Positions 7,152 through 14,654 of a stretch of 19,865 nucleotides of DNA are shown one piece after another; position 1 is the first letter of the stretch, and each line of letters opens with the position of its first letter. The translations under genes and the position numbers were made by a program. Below the pieces are notes generated by a model that worked only from the letters and a program-made list of their open reading frames with translations, did no database searches and was not told the origin of the DNA. This DNA comes from JAZDKP01 sp043802925 (GTDB taxonomy: Bacteria; Fibrobacterota; OXYB2-FULL-49-7; JAEUSG01), in NCBI GenBank assembly GCA_043802925.1, contig JAZDKP010000158.1, positions 1-19,865 on the forward strand, in the 5' to 3' direction.

Positions 7152-9350
7152 ATGAACCCGTTGCAGGCCCTGCCGGAAAAAATCCGTTCCATCCTCGAAC
7201 GGACCCCGATTCCGGCGACCAAGATCAGTTTTATCGTGTATGACGCCGATGGCGTCATCCGGTACGTATCGGAGTTTTCGGAGATTCTCCGGCAACAGGA
7301 AATTTCGTCACTGAACTGGGTGGGTCACAAGGTCACGGACATCATCCAGCCCACCTATGGTTCCGACGATCTCGAATACCTTCACCACGCCCTTTTCAAT
7401 AATATTTCCGGGAAGGAAAGCGGCATTCCGGCGCGGTTGGCGCTCACGCTCAACGGCAAACTCAACCCAAAGACCGACTTCTACATCTACCACCGTGGCC
7501 TGCCGGTTCTCTTTTCAGTCCAGGCCCTTGAGGGGCTTTTTCTCTGCGCAATCTACCCGCGCCCCTATTACATGGAGCGGCTCAAGGGGCGCCTCTCGCA
7601 CGACATGGTGGCGGTACTCGACAAGGATGATTCCATTCTTGTCTATTGCCACACCTTCTCCTCCACGCTCATGCCCCGCGAGGAAAACGGCCGTCTTTTC
7701 ATGCAGCAACTCACGGATCCCCGGCGCTGGTTCAAGCTCCTGGCGCGTGAAAAGGAGGCCATCGCCTACCTCAAGGAGCTACTCGCCTCCTCGCCCGACA
7801 CCTGGGAGCAGACACACCACTTCAATCCACTCCGGGAGGAGGAATGGATCCAGGATGTGGGCGGCTACTGGGAAATGAAAGGCAATACGATGCGCGTGGC
7901 GTCGCAAACCGAGTTCACCTTCATCACCTACCTGCACACCGTGGAGCAGACCCAACAGGATGTCCGAATTTCACTCGACACAGACCTGTCGGAACTTCAA
8001 TTTCTCGGCATCCTTTTCCACGTGGATATTTACCGCTCCAGCACCGAAATGGGCTTCCCGGACCAGGAAGGCTATACGCTCACGCTCCGAAAAGCGTCCT
8101 TTCCCGGTGAGCCCGACCAGTTCAACCTGAAAAAAAGCGGTCAAGCCATCGATCGACAGGGGTTTCTGCTGCAGGACATCGTGAAGAGCGCAGGCGCATC
8201 GCCCAAGAACGTCCGCCTGACCTTTGAAAAGACAGGCGGCGCCTTTACGCTCTATATCGAAGGCCAGCGCATCGCCACGCTCTTTGACAGCGCGCCGCTC
8301 ACCTCGCCCTACCACAATTATTTCAGCCTGACCGCAGGAACGGGGGCCGGGATCCGTGACATCCGCGTCCACGCACGCCCTTCGTTTTTCCAGCCCGAAC
8401 GCATCCCGCCCGAAACCATGGACCTCCAGTTTTACCGCTACCCCGGCCACACCTTCGAGACCCGCATCGGCCCCCTTACCGGTCTTACCGTGGCCCCCTT
8501 CCGCGGGAATGCGCTCCGCTATGTTTACATGAAGGAGGTCACACACAGCCGTTACCTCCTCGACAAGCTCAACAGGAACCTGCGCGAAATCGAGGAGGAA
8601 CTGGCCACGGCCAAGCGCATCCAGTCCGTACTCGCCAACATCCCGGCACCCAAGACGCCCTCCATTGATTTTTCCTATTACTACCAGCCGTCGTCGCAGG
8701 TCGGGGGCGACCTCATTGACATCAAGGCGCTTGACAAGGACCTCTACGCGGTCCTCATCTGCGACGTGTCGGGCCACGGCATCGCGGCCTCGCTCATCTC
8801 ATCCATGGCCAAAATGTCGTTCGAAAACGCATTCAAGCAATCCTTTTCGCCCTCAAAAATCATGAAGATGGTGAACAACGACATTTGCGCGGTCACGGAC
8901 TCCACCATGTTCATGACCGCGTTCCTCGGCGTCATCAACCTGAAAAAAGGCACCTTCATCTATACGCGGGCCGGCCACTGCCTCCCCGCAATTTTCTCCG
9001 CCGCACGCGCAAACAACCCGCTCATGCTTTCCGAGGGCAGCCCCATCATCGGCAATTCGCCGGACTTCGACTTTCCGGAGTACGAAGTGCCCCTGCGGGC
9101 CGGGGACCGCCTCCTCCTCTATACCGATGGCATCATCGAAATTCGAAACCGGAACGATGTCTTCTACGATAAAAAAAGGCTGTTTGATTTCATCCAGCGC
9201 ACCCTCGACCAGCCCCTCGACCAGGTCCGGTTTGAACTCCTCAAGGAGGCGCGCGCCTTTTCGGGCCGCAACAGTTTTGAAGACGACATCACCTTCATGC
9301 TGGTGGACGTGAAACGGACGGGGAAGGGCGCGAAGAACGAAATCAAATAG
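7152..9350 (+). CDS. SpoIIE/RsbU-type PP2C serine phosphatase with PAS-like and concanavalin-like domains
   Basis: A 732-residue soluble signalling protein. The N-terminal part (about 20-130) reads like a PAS fold (ISFIVYDADGVIRYVSEF...). Residues about 237-410 look like a LamG/concanavalin jelly roll of the DUF1080 type (GGYWEMKGNTMRVAS, VRLTFEKTGGAFTLYIEGQR, then IRDIRVHARP). A coiled coil (about 467-500, LDKLNRNLREIEEELATAKR) leads into the phosphatase domain, whose metal ligands are intact: D520 (VGGDLID), D538 (CDVSGHG), D659 (YTDGIIE) and D711/D712 (EDDITF). The family dephosphorylates anti-anti-sigma or similar regulators. No STAS or RsbW-like partner is encoded nearby, so the target is unknown. 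There is no transmembrane segment. ATG 7152 is preferred over GTG 7101, which overlaps the previous gene. It converges on gatA with 12 bases between the stops and no terminator visible. Confidence 0.88.
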   Translation: MNPLQALPEKIRSILERTPIPATKISFIVYDADGVIRYVSEFSEILRQQEISSLNWVGHKVTDIIQPTYGSDDLEYLHHALFNNISGKESGIPARLALTLNGKLNPKTDFYIYHRGLPVLFSVQALEGLFLCAIYPRPYYMERLKGRLSHDMVAVLDKDDSILVYCHTFSSTLMPREENGRLFMQQLTDPRRWFKLLAREKEAIAYLKELLASSPDTWEQTHHFNPLREEEWIQDVGGYWEMKGNTMRVASQTEFTFITYLHTVEQTQQDVRISLDTDLSELQFLGILFHVDIYRSSTEMGFPDQEGYTLTLRKASFPGEPDQFNLKKSGQAIDRQGFLLQDIVKSAGASPKNVRLTFEKTGGAFTLYIEGQRIATLFDSAPLTSPYHNYFSLTAGTGAGIRDIRVHARPSFFQPERIPPETMDLQFYRYPGHTFETRIGPLTGLTVAPFRGNALRYVYMKEVTHSRYLLDKLNRNLREIEEELATAKRIQSVLANIPAPKTPSIDFSYYYQPSSQVGGDLIDIKALDKDLYAVLICDVSGHGIAASLISSMAKMSFENAFKQSFSPSKIMKMVNNDICAVTDSTMFMTAFLGVINLKKGTFIYTRAGHCLPAIFSAARANNPLMLSEGSPIIGNSPDFDFPEYEVPLRAGDRLLLYTDGIIEIRNRNDVFYDKKRLFDFIQRTLDQPLDQVRFELLKEARAFSGRNSFEDDITFMLVDVKRTGKGAKNEIK

Positions 9351-9362
9351 AAGGGGAAGCGG

Positions 9363-10793
9363 TTAGCGGGCGGCCTTTTCAAGGGCCGCGCCCGCGCAGA
9401 GCACCGCGGCCTCGTCAAAACCTTTTGCCACGAACTGGACCCCCACCGGCATCCCGCCCGCTTTTCCGAACGGCACCGAAATCCCAGGCAACCCCGCGAG
9501 ATTGAGTGAAAGGGTGTAGATGTCCGACAGGTACATGGCAAGCGGATCGTCGAGTTTTTCGCCCAGTCGGAAGGGGGGGGTGGGCATGACCGGCCCCATG
9601 AGCACGTCGCACATCTCAAAGGCCCGGTCAAAGTCGCGCGAAATGAGCGCGCGTACCTGCTGGGCCTTGCGGTAATATGCGTCGTAGTAGCCGGAAGAGA
9701 GCACGTAGTTGCCGAGCATGATGCGACGTTTGACCTCGCGGCCAAAGCCTTCGCTGCGCGAAGCCCGGTAGAGCTCGTCAAGCGACCCGCGCCGGGTGCT
9801 CGCAGCGCCGTACTTGACGCCATCGAAGCGCGCCAGGTTGCTCGTGGCCTCGGCCGGGGCGAGGATGTAATAGGCCGCCACCGCAAACCGGGTGTGCGGC
9901 AGCGAAACCGGGGCGAGCTCCGCGCCCTGCGCTTTCAGCGCCTCCGCGGCCTCCAGGACCGCGGCCTTGATTTCCGGGTCCAGTCCTTCGGCAAAATACT
10001 CCTGCGGTAAACCGATCCGCATGCCCCGCACGCCGGATGCAATGACCGCCCGGTAATCGGGCACCGGGAGCCGCGCGGCCGTGGAATCACGGTCGTCCGG
10101 GCCGGCGATGACCGACAGCAGCAGAGCCGCGTCCTCCACGTTGCGCGTAAGCGGGCCAATCTGGTCGAGGGAACTGGCGTAGGCCACAAGGCCGTAGCGG
10201 CTCACACGGCCGTAGGTGGGTTTGAGGCCCACGACCCCGCAGCAGGCCGCGGGCTGGCGGATGGAGCCCCCCGTGTCCGAACCCAGTGCCGCGGGCGCCA
10301 TCCGGGCCGCAACCACGGCCGCGCTGCCGCCGGAGCTGCCGCCCGGGATGCGCGTAACGTCCAGCGGGTTCTTAACCGGGCCGAAATAGGAATTCTCGTT
10401 GCTGGAGCCCATGGCAAATTCGTCGCAATTGGTTTTACCCAGGATGACCGCACCCGCGGCCTTGAGCCGCGTGACCACCGTGGCGTCAAAGACGGGCATG
10501 TAGTTTTCGAGGATTTTTGACGCGCAGGTGGTGCGTACACCTTCGGTGCTCAGGTTGTCCTTGAGCGCAATGGGTACGCCGTGCAACGGACCCCAGGGTT
10601 TGCAGGTGCAGGCATTGTCCGCCGCAGTCGCGGCCGTAAGCGCCTCTTTTTCACAAATCGTGATATAGCCGTTGATTCGGGGGTTGCCCGCGCGGGCGGC
10701 GTCAAGGTAGGCCGTGACCGCGGCCGTGGAGGAAATCTCCCCGTTGCGGGTCTTGTGCGCAAGCTCTGTGAGCGTGAGAGCCGTGATGTCCAT
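9363..10793 (-). CDS. gatA: Glutamyl-tRNA(Gln)/aspartyl-tRNA(Asn) amidotransferase subunit A
   Basis: A 476-residue amidase-signature enzyme. In GatCAB it releases ammonia from glutamine to convert Glu-tRNA(Gln) (or Asp-tRNA(Asn)) to the amidated form. The Ser-cisSer-Lys triad is visible: K78 (IALKDNLSTEG), S153 (PGGSSGGSAA) and S177 (SDTGGSIRQP), one position off the S. aureus GatA numbering. The segment VGLKPTYGRVSRYGLVAYASSLDQIGP, of which only part is needed for recognition, is typical of GatA rather than other amidases, and the C terminus (GLPGISVPFG...GMPVGVQFV) is complete. ATG 10793 gives the usual N terminus; GTG 10826 is an unlikely 11-residue extension. gatC and gatB are not adjacent, so the subunits must be encoded elsewhere, as is common outside Firmicutes. 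It ends tail to tail with the phosphatase gene. Confidence 0.92.
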   Translation of the reverse strand: MDITALTLTELAHKTRNGEISSTAAVTAYLDAARAGNPRINGYITICEKEALTAATAADNACTCKPWGPLHGVPIALKDNLSTEGVRTTCASKILENYMPVFDATVVTRLKAAGAVILGKTNCDEFAMGSSNENSYFGPVKNPLDVTRIPGGSSGGSAAVVAARMAPAALGSDTGGSIRQPAACCGVVGLKPTYGRVSRYGLVAYASSLDQIGPLTRNVEDAALLLSVIAGPDDRDSTAARLPVPDYRAVIASGVRGMRIGLPQEYFAEGLDPEIKAAVLEAAEALKAQGAELAPVSLPHTRFAVAAYYILAPAEATSNLARFDGVKYGAASTRRGSLDELYRASRSEGFGREVKRRIMLGNYVLSSGYYDAYYRKAQQVRALISRDFDRAFEMCDVLMGPVMPTPPFRLGEKLDDPLAMYLSDIYTLSLNLAGLPGISVPFGKAGGMPVGVQFVAKGFDEAAVLCAGAALEKAAR

Positions 10794-10880
10794 GAGGATG
10801 AAAATATAAAATTCAGCGCACGCCACGTAACGGTTTTGCGCGCACGGGGTCTCATGAATGGATTGAACTTCCTATGATGA
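10794..10880. promoter_or_regulatory. Divergent intergenic region between gatA and the DUF454 gene
   Basis: Transcription diverges from these 87 bases. On the minus strand, TATATTTTC (plus-strand 10801-10809) lies 7 bases before the gatA ATG and matches the recurring AT-rich box, so gatA may have a very short leader. There is no Shine-Dalgarno for gatA. On the right side no confident -35/-10 pair was found. Confidence 0.35.
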
Positions 10881-11363
10881 ATGTGTTATTTCCTAGGAAT
10901 GATGACTCCCGACAAACACGGCGCATCCCCGCCCGGATCGTCTCCCCGTTCCGTTGCACGGCTGTTGTTCAACGTCGCAGGCCTGCTCTGTGTGGGTCTC
11001 GGTACCCTGGGACTCGTTTTACCGTTTCTTCCTGCCACTCCTTTCTTTCTCCTCGCCGCCTTCTGCTTTTATCGCGGTTCGGAAGCGCTCTACCGCTGGC
11101 TTTTCTCCAACCGGCTGTTCGGTGAAAGACTCCAGTCCTACCTGCAATACCGAACCCTCCCTTTTCGAACCAAGGTCGTTGCCCTGATATGCCTGTGGAG
11201 TTCGATCGGGTTTTCCATTGTTCATCTCGAGAACCTGGCGCTCCGTCTGTTCCTTTTCGCAGTCGCAACCGGAGTCAGCGTGCACCTATTCCGTCTGCGT
11301 ACCAGCGCAGGTCCGGTCCATCCCTCTCAAACCGCTGAGCCGAAAGAACCGTTCTTGCAGTAA
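10881..11363 (+). CDS. DUF454 (YbaN-like) small inner-membrane protein
   Basis: A 160-residue protein with the DUF454/YbaN pattern: a first membrane helix pair (LLFNVAGLLCVGLGTLGLVLP, of which the VLPFLPATPFFLLAAFCFYRGS signature is diagnostic), a loop with NRLFGERLQSYLQ, and a second hydrophobic pair (VVALICLWSSIGFSIV and LALRLFLFAVATGVSV). The function of the family is not established. The start is uncertain: ATG 10881 gives the longest protein, but ATG 10899 or 10902, next to an AGGA at 10895-10898, would give a more usual N terminus. The tail (TSAGPVHPSQTAEPKEP) is polar and probably disordered. It is followed after 28 bases by the aminotransferase gene on the same strand. Confidence 0.8.
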   Translation: MCYFLGMMTPDKHGASPPGSSPRSVARLLFNVAGLLCVGLGTLGLVLPFLPATPFFLLAAFCFYRGSEALYRWLFSNRLFGERLQSYLQYRTLPFRTKVVALICLWSSIGFSIVHLENLALRLFLFAVATGVSVHLFRLRTSAGPVHPSQTAEPKEPFLQ

Positions 11364-11376
11364 TTTCCAGCAGATG

Positions 11377-11387
11377 ACTATTTTTAT
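11377..11387 (+). promoter_or_regulatory. Putative promoter box ACTATTTTTAT before the aminotransferase
   Basis: A variant of the recurring AT-rich box, ending 4 bases before the ATG at 11392. A TTGCAG at 11355-11360 lies 18 bases upstream of its TATTTT core and could serve as a -35. If it is used, the message would be nearly leaderless from 11392. That choice would make the ATG at 11374, which lies before the box, unusable. Confidence 0.35.
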
Positions 11388-11391
11388 CCCC

Positions 11392-12600
11392 ATGGAAAAA
11401 ACGAAACCAGCCCGGTTATCCGAGCGCGGAAAGAACGTGCCGAAATCGGCCATCCGCAAGCTCATTCCACTGTCAAAAGAGACGGAAAAGCGCGGCATTA
11501 AAGTCCACAAGCTCAACATCGGGCAGCCCGATGTTGAAACACCTGACGAATACTGGCAGGCGGTGCGGAATTTCAAGGAACGCACCCTGGCCTACGCCCC
11601 GTCCGAAGGCCGGCCCGAGTTTCTGGCCTCCCTGGTCGAGTATTACCGCCGCTACGGCATCGTTGTCACTGCGGACGATATGGTGGTCATCCAGGGCGGT
11701 ATCGAAGGCGTGTTCTTCGCCATTCTCGCAGTCACGGATTTTGGCGACGAAATTATAGTCGCCGAGCCCTACTACTCCAATTACATCGGCTGCACAGCCA
11801 TGGCGGGCGTTGCCTTCCGTTCCTTCACCACCACAGCGGAAACGGGCTACCACCTGCCACCCCGTGATGTAATAGAAAAACTCGTGACACCCCGCACGCG
11901 CGCCATCCTTGTGGCCACGCCCGGCAACCCAACGGGATGCGTCTATACGCGCGACGAAATGGCCATGCTCGCGGATATTGCAAAATCGCACGGCCTCTTC
12001 CTCCTCTCGGATGAGGTCTACCGCGAGTTCGCCTATGACGGCGGAGTGCCTGTTTCCGTGATGCAGCTTCCGGGCATGGAGCAACACGGGGTCATCATCG
12101 ACAGCGTCTCCAAACGCTACAGCGCCTGCGGCGCGCGGCTCGGCTGTCTGGTCAGCAAAAACCGCGAGTTCATTTCCGCGGCCCGCGCCTACGCCACCAT
12201 CCGGCTCTCCGCGGCCACGCTTGACCAAATCGGCATCGCGGCCTGCATCCGAACGCCCGGCGCCTACTTTGAGCGCGTACGCGCGGATTACGTCGAGCGC
12301 CGCGACATCGTGGTCGATGCCATGAACCGTGTGCCGGACACCGTCTGCCCCGTGCCCGGCGGCGCCTTTTACGCCATGGTCAAAATCAAAGGTGTCAACA
12401 CCGAGGATTTCGCCAAGTGGCTCCTCACCGACTTCTCGTACGAGGGCGAAACCGTCATGATTGCGCCAGGCGCGGGCTTTTACGCCACCCCGGGCCTGGG
12501 GCGGGACGAAATCCGCATCGCCTACGTTTGGAAGGCGGACATCATGCGCCGGGCCATGGACGTGCTTTCTCGCGGCATCGTGGAATACCGGAAAACGTGA
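11392..12600 (+). CDS. PLP-dependent aminotransferase, class I/II (aspartate/aromatic aminotransferase-like)
   Basis: A 402-residue fold-type I aminotransferase. Key residues are visible: N179 in ATPGNPTG, D207 in LSDEVYREFAYDG (pyridine-nitrogen partner), the Schiff-base lysine K241 in DSVSKRYSACGARLG with phosphate-binding R249, and a carboxylate-binding Arg near the end (GRDEIRIAY). The N-terminal region (LNIGQPDVETPDEY, YAPSEGRPEFLASLVEYYRR) is typical of the aspartate-aminotransferase subfamily. Neighbouring genes give no pathway, so the amino donor and acceptor are unassigned. ATG 11392 was chosen because the family motif LSERGKNVPKSAIRKL follows at once; ATG 11374, six codons earlier, is possible. 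Its stop overlaps the next start (TGATG, 12598-12602), so the alpha/beta hydrolase is translationally coupled. Confidence 0.9.
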   Translation: MEKTKPARLSERGKNVPKSAIRKLIPLSKETEKRGIKVHKLNIGQPDVETPDEYWQAVRNFKERTLAYAPSEGRPEFLASLVEYYRRYGIVVTADDMVVIQGGIEGVFFAILAVTDFGDEIIVAEPYYSNYIGCTAMAGVAFRSFTTTAETGYHLPPRDVIEKLVTPRTRAILVATPGNPTGCVYTRDEMAMLADIAKSHGLFLLSDEVYREFAYDGGVPVSVMQLPGMEQHGVIIDSVSKRYSACGARLGCLVSKNREFISAARAYATIRLSAATLDQIGIAACIRTPGAYFERVRADYVERRDIVVDAMNRVPDTVCPVPGGAFYAMVKIKGVNTEDFAKWLLTDFSYEGETVMIAPGAGFYATPGLGRDEIRIAYVWKADIMRRAMDVLSRGIVEYRKT

Positions 12601-13391
12601 TGAAGCAAACGATTTCCTATTATACCGGTTTTCCGGATAACTGCCTTTTGGATCTTTTTCTCCCCGCTACCGTCAAAAATGCACCTGGCGTATTGATGAT
12701 TCACGGCGGCGGATGGAGTGCCGGGAACAGGGAACAGTGGCATCCGCTTGCGCGGAAACTTGCTGACGCGGGTTTTGTCACGGCATCGGCCTCCTACCGC
12801 CTGGCGCCGCAGCATCGTTTTCCAGCCCAGATTGAAGACGTTCGTGCAGCCATGGCCTGGTTGAAAGGCCACATGAAGGCAATGGGAGCGGACCCTACGC
12901 GCATCGGCGCAGTGGGTTCCAGCGCCGGCGGCCATCTCGTGGCCCTACTCGCCACTATCGGGCCGGAGGATACCCTCGGTGCGGCCCCCTGGTTAAAAGA
13001 CCCCGATACCCGGCCACGGGCAGTTGCCTGTTACAATCCGGCGTTGAATTTTCTGGACGAGCAGTTCTGGCTCAATCCGGTATTAATGAACGCTTATCTG
13101 GATTTATTCGGAGGCAGGCCGCCTGCTATGGAGGACATTTATCGGCGCGCCTCTCCGGCGCTTCGGATATCAGGAAATGAGCCACCCTTCCTTTTCCTGA
13201 ACGGCACAGCGGACGAACTCACCCCAACAGTCATCTGCGAAGACATGATAAAACGGCTGCGGGAACGGAACGTTTCCGCTGATTTGATGTTGTTCGAAGG
13301 CATGGAACACGGTTTCAGTTATGCACTGGTGCATCCGGAACAGATCCGGGCCGCGAATGCGGTGGTTGAATTCTTTTCGCAGAAATTGTGA
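12600..13391 (+). CDS. Alpha/beta hydrolase, HSL/BD-FAE-like carboxylesterase
   Basis: A 263-residue cytoplasmic hydrolase with no signal peptide. It has the HSL-type oxyanion motif HGGGW (35-39), nucleophile S108 in GSSAGG, D205 in NGTADELTP and H237 in GMEHGFS, a full catalytic triad. The sequence ASYRLAPQHRFPAQIEDVRAAMAWL is characteristic of the arylesterase/acetyl-esterase group (COG0657). Small acyl esters are probable substrates. ATG 12600 overlaps the aminotransferase stop by one base, so the two genes are coupled and may share a pathway. What that pathway is cannot be told; a link with amino-acid-derived esters or N-formyl compounds is only speculation. Downstream, 4 bases separate its stop from the degraded VapBC locus. 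Confidence 0.87.
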   Translation: MKQTISYYTGFPDNCLLDLFLPATVKNAPGVLMIHGGGWSAGNREQWHPLARKLADAGFVTASASYRLAPQHRFPAQIEDVRAAMAWLKGHMKAMGADPTRIGAVGSSAGGHLVALLATIGPEDTLGAAPWLKDPDTRPRAVACYNPALNFLDEQFWLNPVLMNAYLDLFGGRPPAMEDIYRRASPALRISGNEPPFLFLNGTADELTPTVICEDMIKRLRERNVSADLMLFEGMEHGFSYALVHPEQIRAANAVVEFFSQKL

Positions 13392-13395
13392 TCCC

Positions 13396-13617
13396 GTGGC
13401 GCAACTATATTTTCAAGCGTTTGCCATTGCACCATCGCCTCAAATACAGAGCGACATCATCCAGAACGCGGTGGACGATTTGCTCGCCCGGCAAGGCGCG
13501 ATAAATAAATCCAAAATGCTTGATGAAATCGCCGGCATCTGGTCGGTGCGGAAAGACATTCCCGACGTCCGCGCCCTGCGCACCGGCTGGAGGCGGCGGA
13601 GATTTACGCCAAGATAA
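13396..13617 (+). pseudogene. VapB-type antitoxin remnant (C-terminal part)
   Basis: The frame from GTG 13396 to TAA 13615 encodes IIQNAVDDLLARQG and then KMLDEIAGIWSVRKDIPDV, followed by RALRTGW. This is the characteristic C-terminal tail of a VapB-like antitoxin (pattern AGIWKDRxDIPDxxxLRxxW) that wraps the PIN toxin. The expected N-terminal DNA-binding segment is missing: the residues before it (MAQLYFQAFAIAPSPQ) do not resemble a ribbon-helix-helix or AbrB fold and include the promoter-like box. After RTGW the frame runs on for a few residues into toxin sequence and stops. Truncation at both ends and the joined toxin remnant make this a pseudogene. Family identity is by motif recognition only. 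Confidence 0.65.
13403..13412 (+). promoter_or_regulatory. AT-rich -10-like box AACTATATTT in the VapB remnant
   Basis: Identical over ten bases to the box at 5-14. It lies 10-20 bases after the alpha/beta-hydrolase stop, where the promoter of the former vapBC operon would be expected. The antitoxin frame reads straight through it, which suggests that the true N terminus of the antitoxin has been lost. Confidence 0.35.
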
Positions 13618-13865
13618 CGAATGGCCGTGAAGAAGCCGAGGTGGAGCGTTTTGTTCGCCGTTTTTCCGGTTCTTCCGGCCACCGGTGAGGTCGCCCGTTC
13701 AGCTGGGCAGTTTATCCGGCGCTACGGAAAGCCGTATTCCGTCGAAGTCCCGGATGCCTTTATCGCCGCAACCTGTACAATCCATCAGGCGGAATTGTCG
13801 ACACTGAATACCCGCCATTACCCGAGATGTTCAAAGGCCTTACGCCCCCTTACAAGAAAACATAA
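13587..13865 (+). pseudogene. PIN-domain (VapC-type) toxin remnant, N-terminally deleted and twice frameshifted
   Basis: Three frames joined together give one PIN-toxin C-terminal part. The first, 13587-13661, reads LEAAEIYAKITNGREEAEVE then RFVRRF. The second, 13666-13823, reads PVLPATGEVARSAGQFIRRY, with VEVPDAFIAATCTIHQAELS and TLNTRHYP after it. The third, 13827-13865, reads MFKGLTPPYKKT and a stop. The first shift fits one extra T in the TTTTT run at 13661-13665; the second fits a base lost at CCC 13821-13823 (or two gained just after). The later acidic active-site residues of a PIN domain are present (the first E in AEIYA, D in VPDAFIAAT). The N-terminal ~50-60 residues with the first catalytic Asp are absent, replaced by the antitoxin tail. 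The toxin cannot be functional as read. Confidence 0.72.
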
Positions 13866-13885
13866 CACCGTGAAGAGGATTCAGG

Positions 13886-14269
13886 TTAAATTGAAATCAA
13901 CCGTTTCATTTCTGCTACGAAGCTGACGCCGTTTTTAATTTCCACTCTTGCAACCGGTTCAATGATTTCCTCATGCAGGTCATAATCAGCGGTTTCCCTG
14001 ATTTTTCTGGAATTAAGCAGCATTCGATGAAACTCGGGATTTAATCGTCCGGTTTTGGCGAAATGGTATCCCAGGGCTGATTCAACGGCGGAATGTTTGA
14101 CCACATCCACACCCTCGGCTTTCAGCAAAGCTTGTGCGGAGTAAAACATGGCGTAATATGTCTTGCTCGCAGCATCAGCATGATATCCTTTTTCCTCAAG
14201 TACCCGCGCGACTTCAATCGCATGATCCGCCCGGGCCAAGAGCATCTGTACTTCTTCAGTAATCTTCAA
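13886..14269 (-). CDS. HEPN-domain protein, partner of the MNT nucleotidyltransferase
   Basis: A 127-residue all-helical protein of the HEPN family (PF05168-like). Diagnostic parts are LLARADHAIEVARVLEEKGY, then ADAASKTYYAMFYSAQALL (the helix shared by this family), HSAVESALGYHF, and the C-terminal RKIRETADYDL segment. In MNT-HEPN pairs (type VII toxin-antitoxin) the HEPN protein is usually an RNase toxin; this subfamily lacks the classic RxxxxH dyad in clear form, so activity is uncertain. The start is a TTG at 14269 whose TTGA overlaps the stop of the upstream nucleotidyltransferase gene, showing translational coupling. An internal ATG eight codons later (MLLARAD) would shorten the first helix. 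G+C is clearly lower than in neighbouring genes, a sign of transfer. Confidence 0.85.
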   Translation of the reverse strand: MKITEEVQMLLARADHAIEVARVLEEKGYHADAASKTYYAMFYSAQALLKAEGVDVVKHSAVESALGYHFAKTGRLNPEFHRMLLNSRKIRETADYDLHEEIIEPVARVEIKNGVSFVAEMKRLISI

Positions 14270-14589
14270 ACCACCACTCCTTCATCCGCAATATGCCGGT
14301 AAAACGCGAACCCCTTCTGAAGGCAGGCATTGAAACTTTCATCCGAAAAGACTTTCACGGATATGATGGTCTTAAAATCCGTATCCAACATGGCTTGATA
14401 GGCCGCATCTTCCAAAAGTTTCTCAACGAAGGCATCCTTACGATCCACGATGACTGCTACATCAAGGTCCGAATCAGGCGCTGAATCACCTCGTGCATAG
14501 GACCCGAACACAATAATTTTCAGAATCCGGTTTCGTATTGAAACCGGAATATTATCATTAAAGACTGTAACCAATTGATTCTTTATCAT
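14266..14589 (-). CDS. MNT-type minimal nucleotidyltransferase (antitoxin of an MNT-HEPN pair)
   Basis: A 107-residue polymerase-beta-fold protein with the family motif GSYARGDSAPDSDLDVAVIV, that is G29-S30 and the metal-binding D41 and D43. In known type VII systems the MNT protein neutralises its HEPN partner by adding AMP to a tyrosine near the toxin active site. Here the HEPN protein offers the ADYDL tyrosine in the matching position (inference). The third acidic residue is not obvious: the strand TDFKTIISVKVFS occupies the place where many relatives have a D-x-D/E. ATG 14589 begins the gene, and its stop overlaps the HEPN start. Low G+C, small size and the neighbouring VapBC wreck mark an accessory islet. 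Biological target unknown. Confidence 0.87.
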   Translation of the reverse strand: MIKNQLVTVFNDNIPVSIRNRILKIIVFGSYARGDSAPDSDLDVAVIVDRKDAFVEKLLEDAAYQAMLDTDFKTIISVKVFSDESFNACLQKGFAFYRHIADEGVVV

Positions 14590-14612
14590 AAACGGACTGC
14601 TCTCTTCATCGT

Positions 14613-14641
14613 AAGATATGTTTTTCGAAAGCCTGTTTCAA
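14613..14641 (-). promoter_or_regulatory. Sigma-70-like promoter for the MNT-HEPN pair
   Basis: On the minus strand TTGAAA (plus 14636-14641) and TATCTT (plus 14613-14618) are separated by exactly 17 bases and end 23 bases before the MNT ATG. It lies in the 65-base gap after the radical SAM gene, so the toxin-antitoxin pair can be transcribed on its own. It is the best -35/-10 pair found in the window and looks unlike the AT-rich boxes of the resident genes. Confidence 0.45.
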
Positions 14642-14654
14642 CCATATATCAGCG

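Noticed and set aside
9363..10793. A complete gatCAB operon
   Set aside because: Neither gatC nor gatB is next to gatA; its neighbours are a convergent phosphatase and a divergent DUF454 gene.
10890..10899. Perfect palindrome TTCCTAGGAA near the DUF454 start
   Set aside because: Ten bases can arise by chance; no second copy or regulator gene was seen, and it may be inside the coding sequence.
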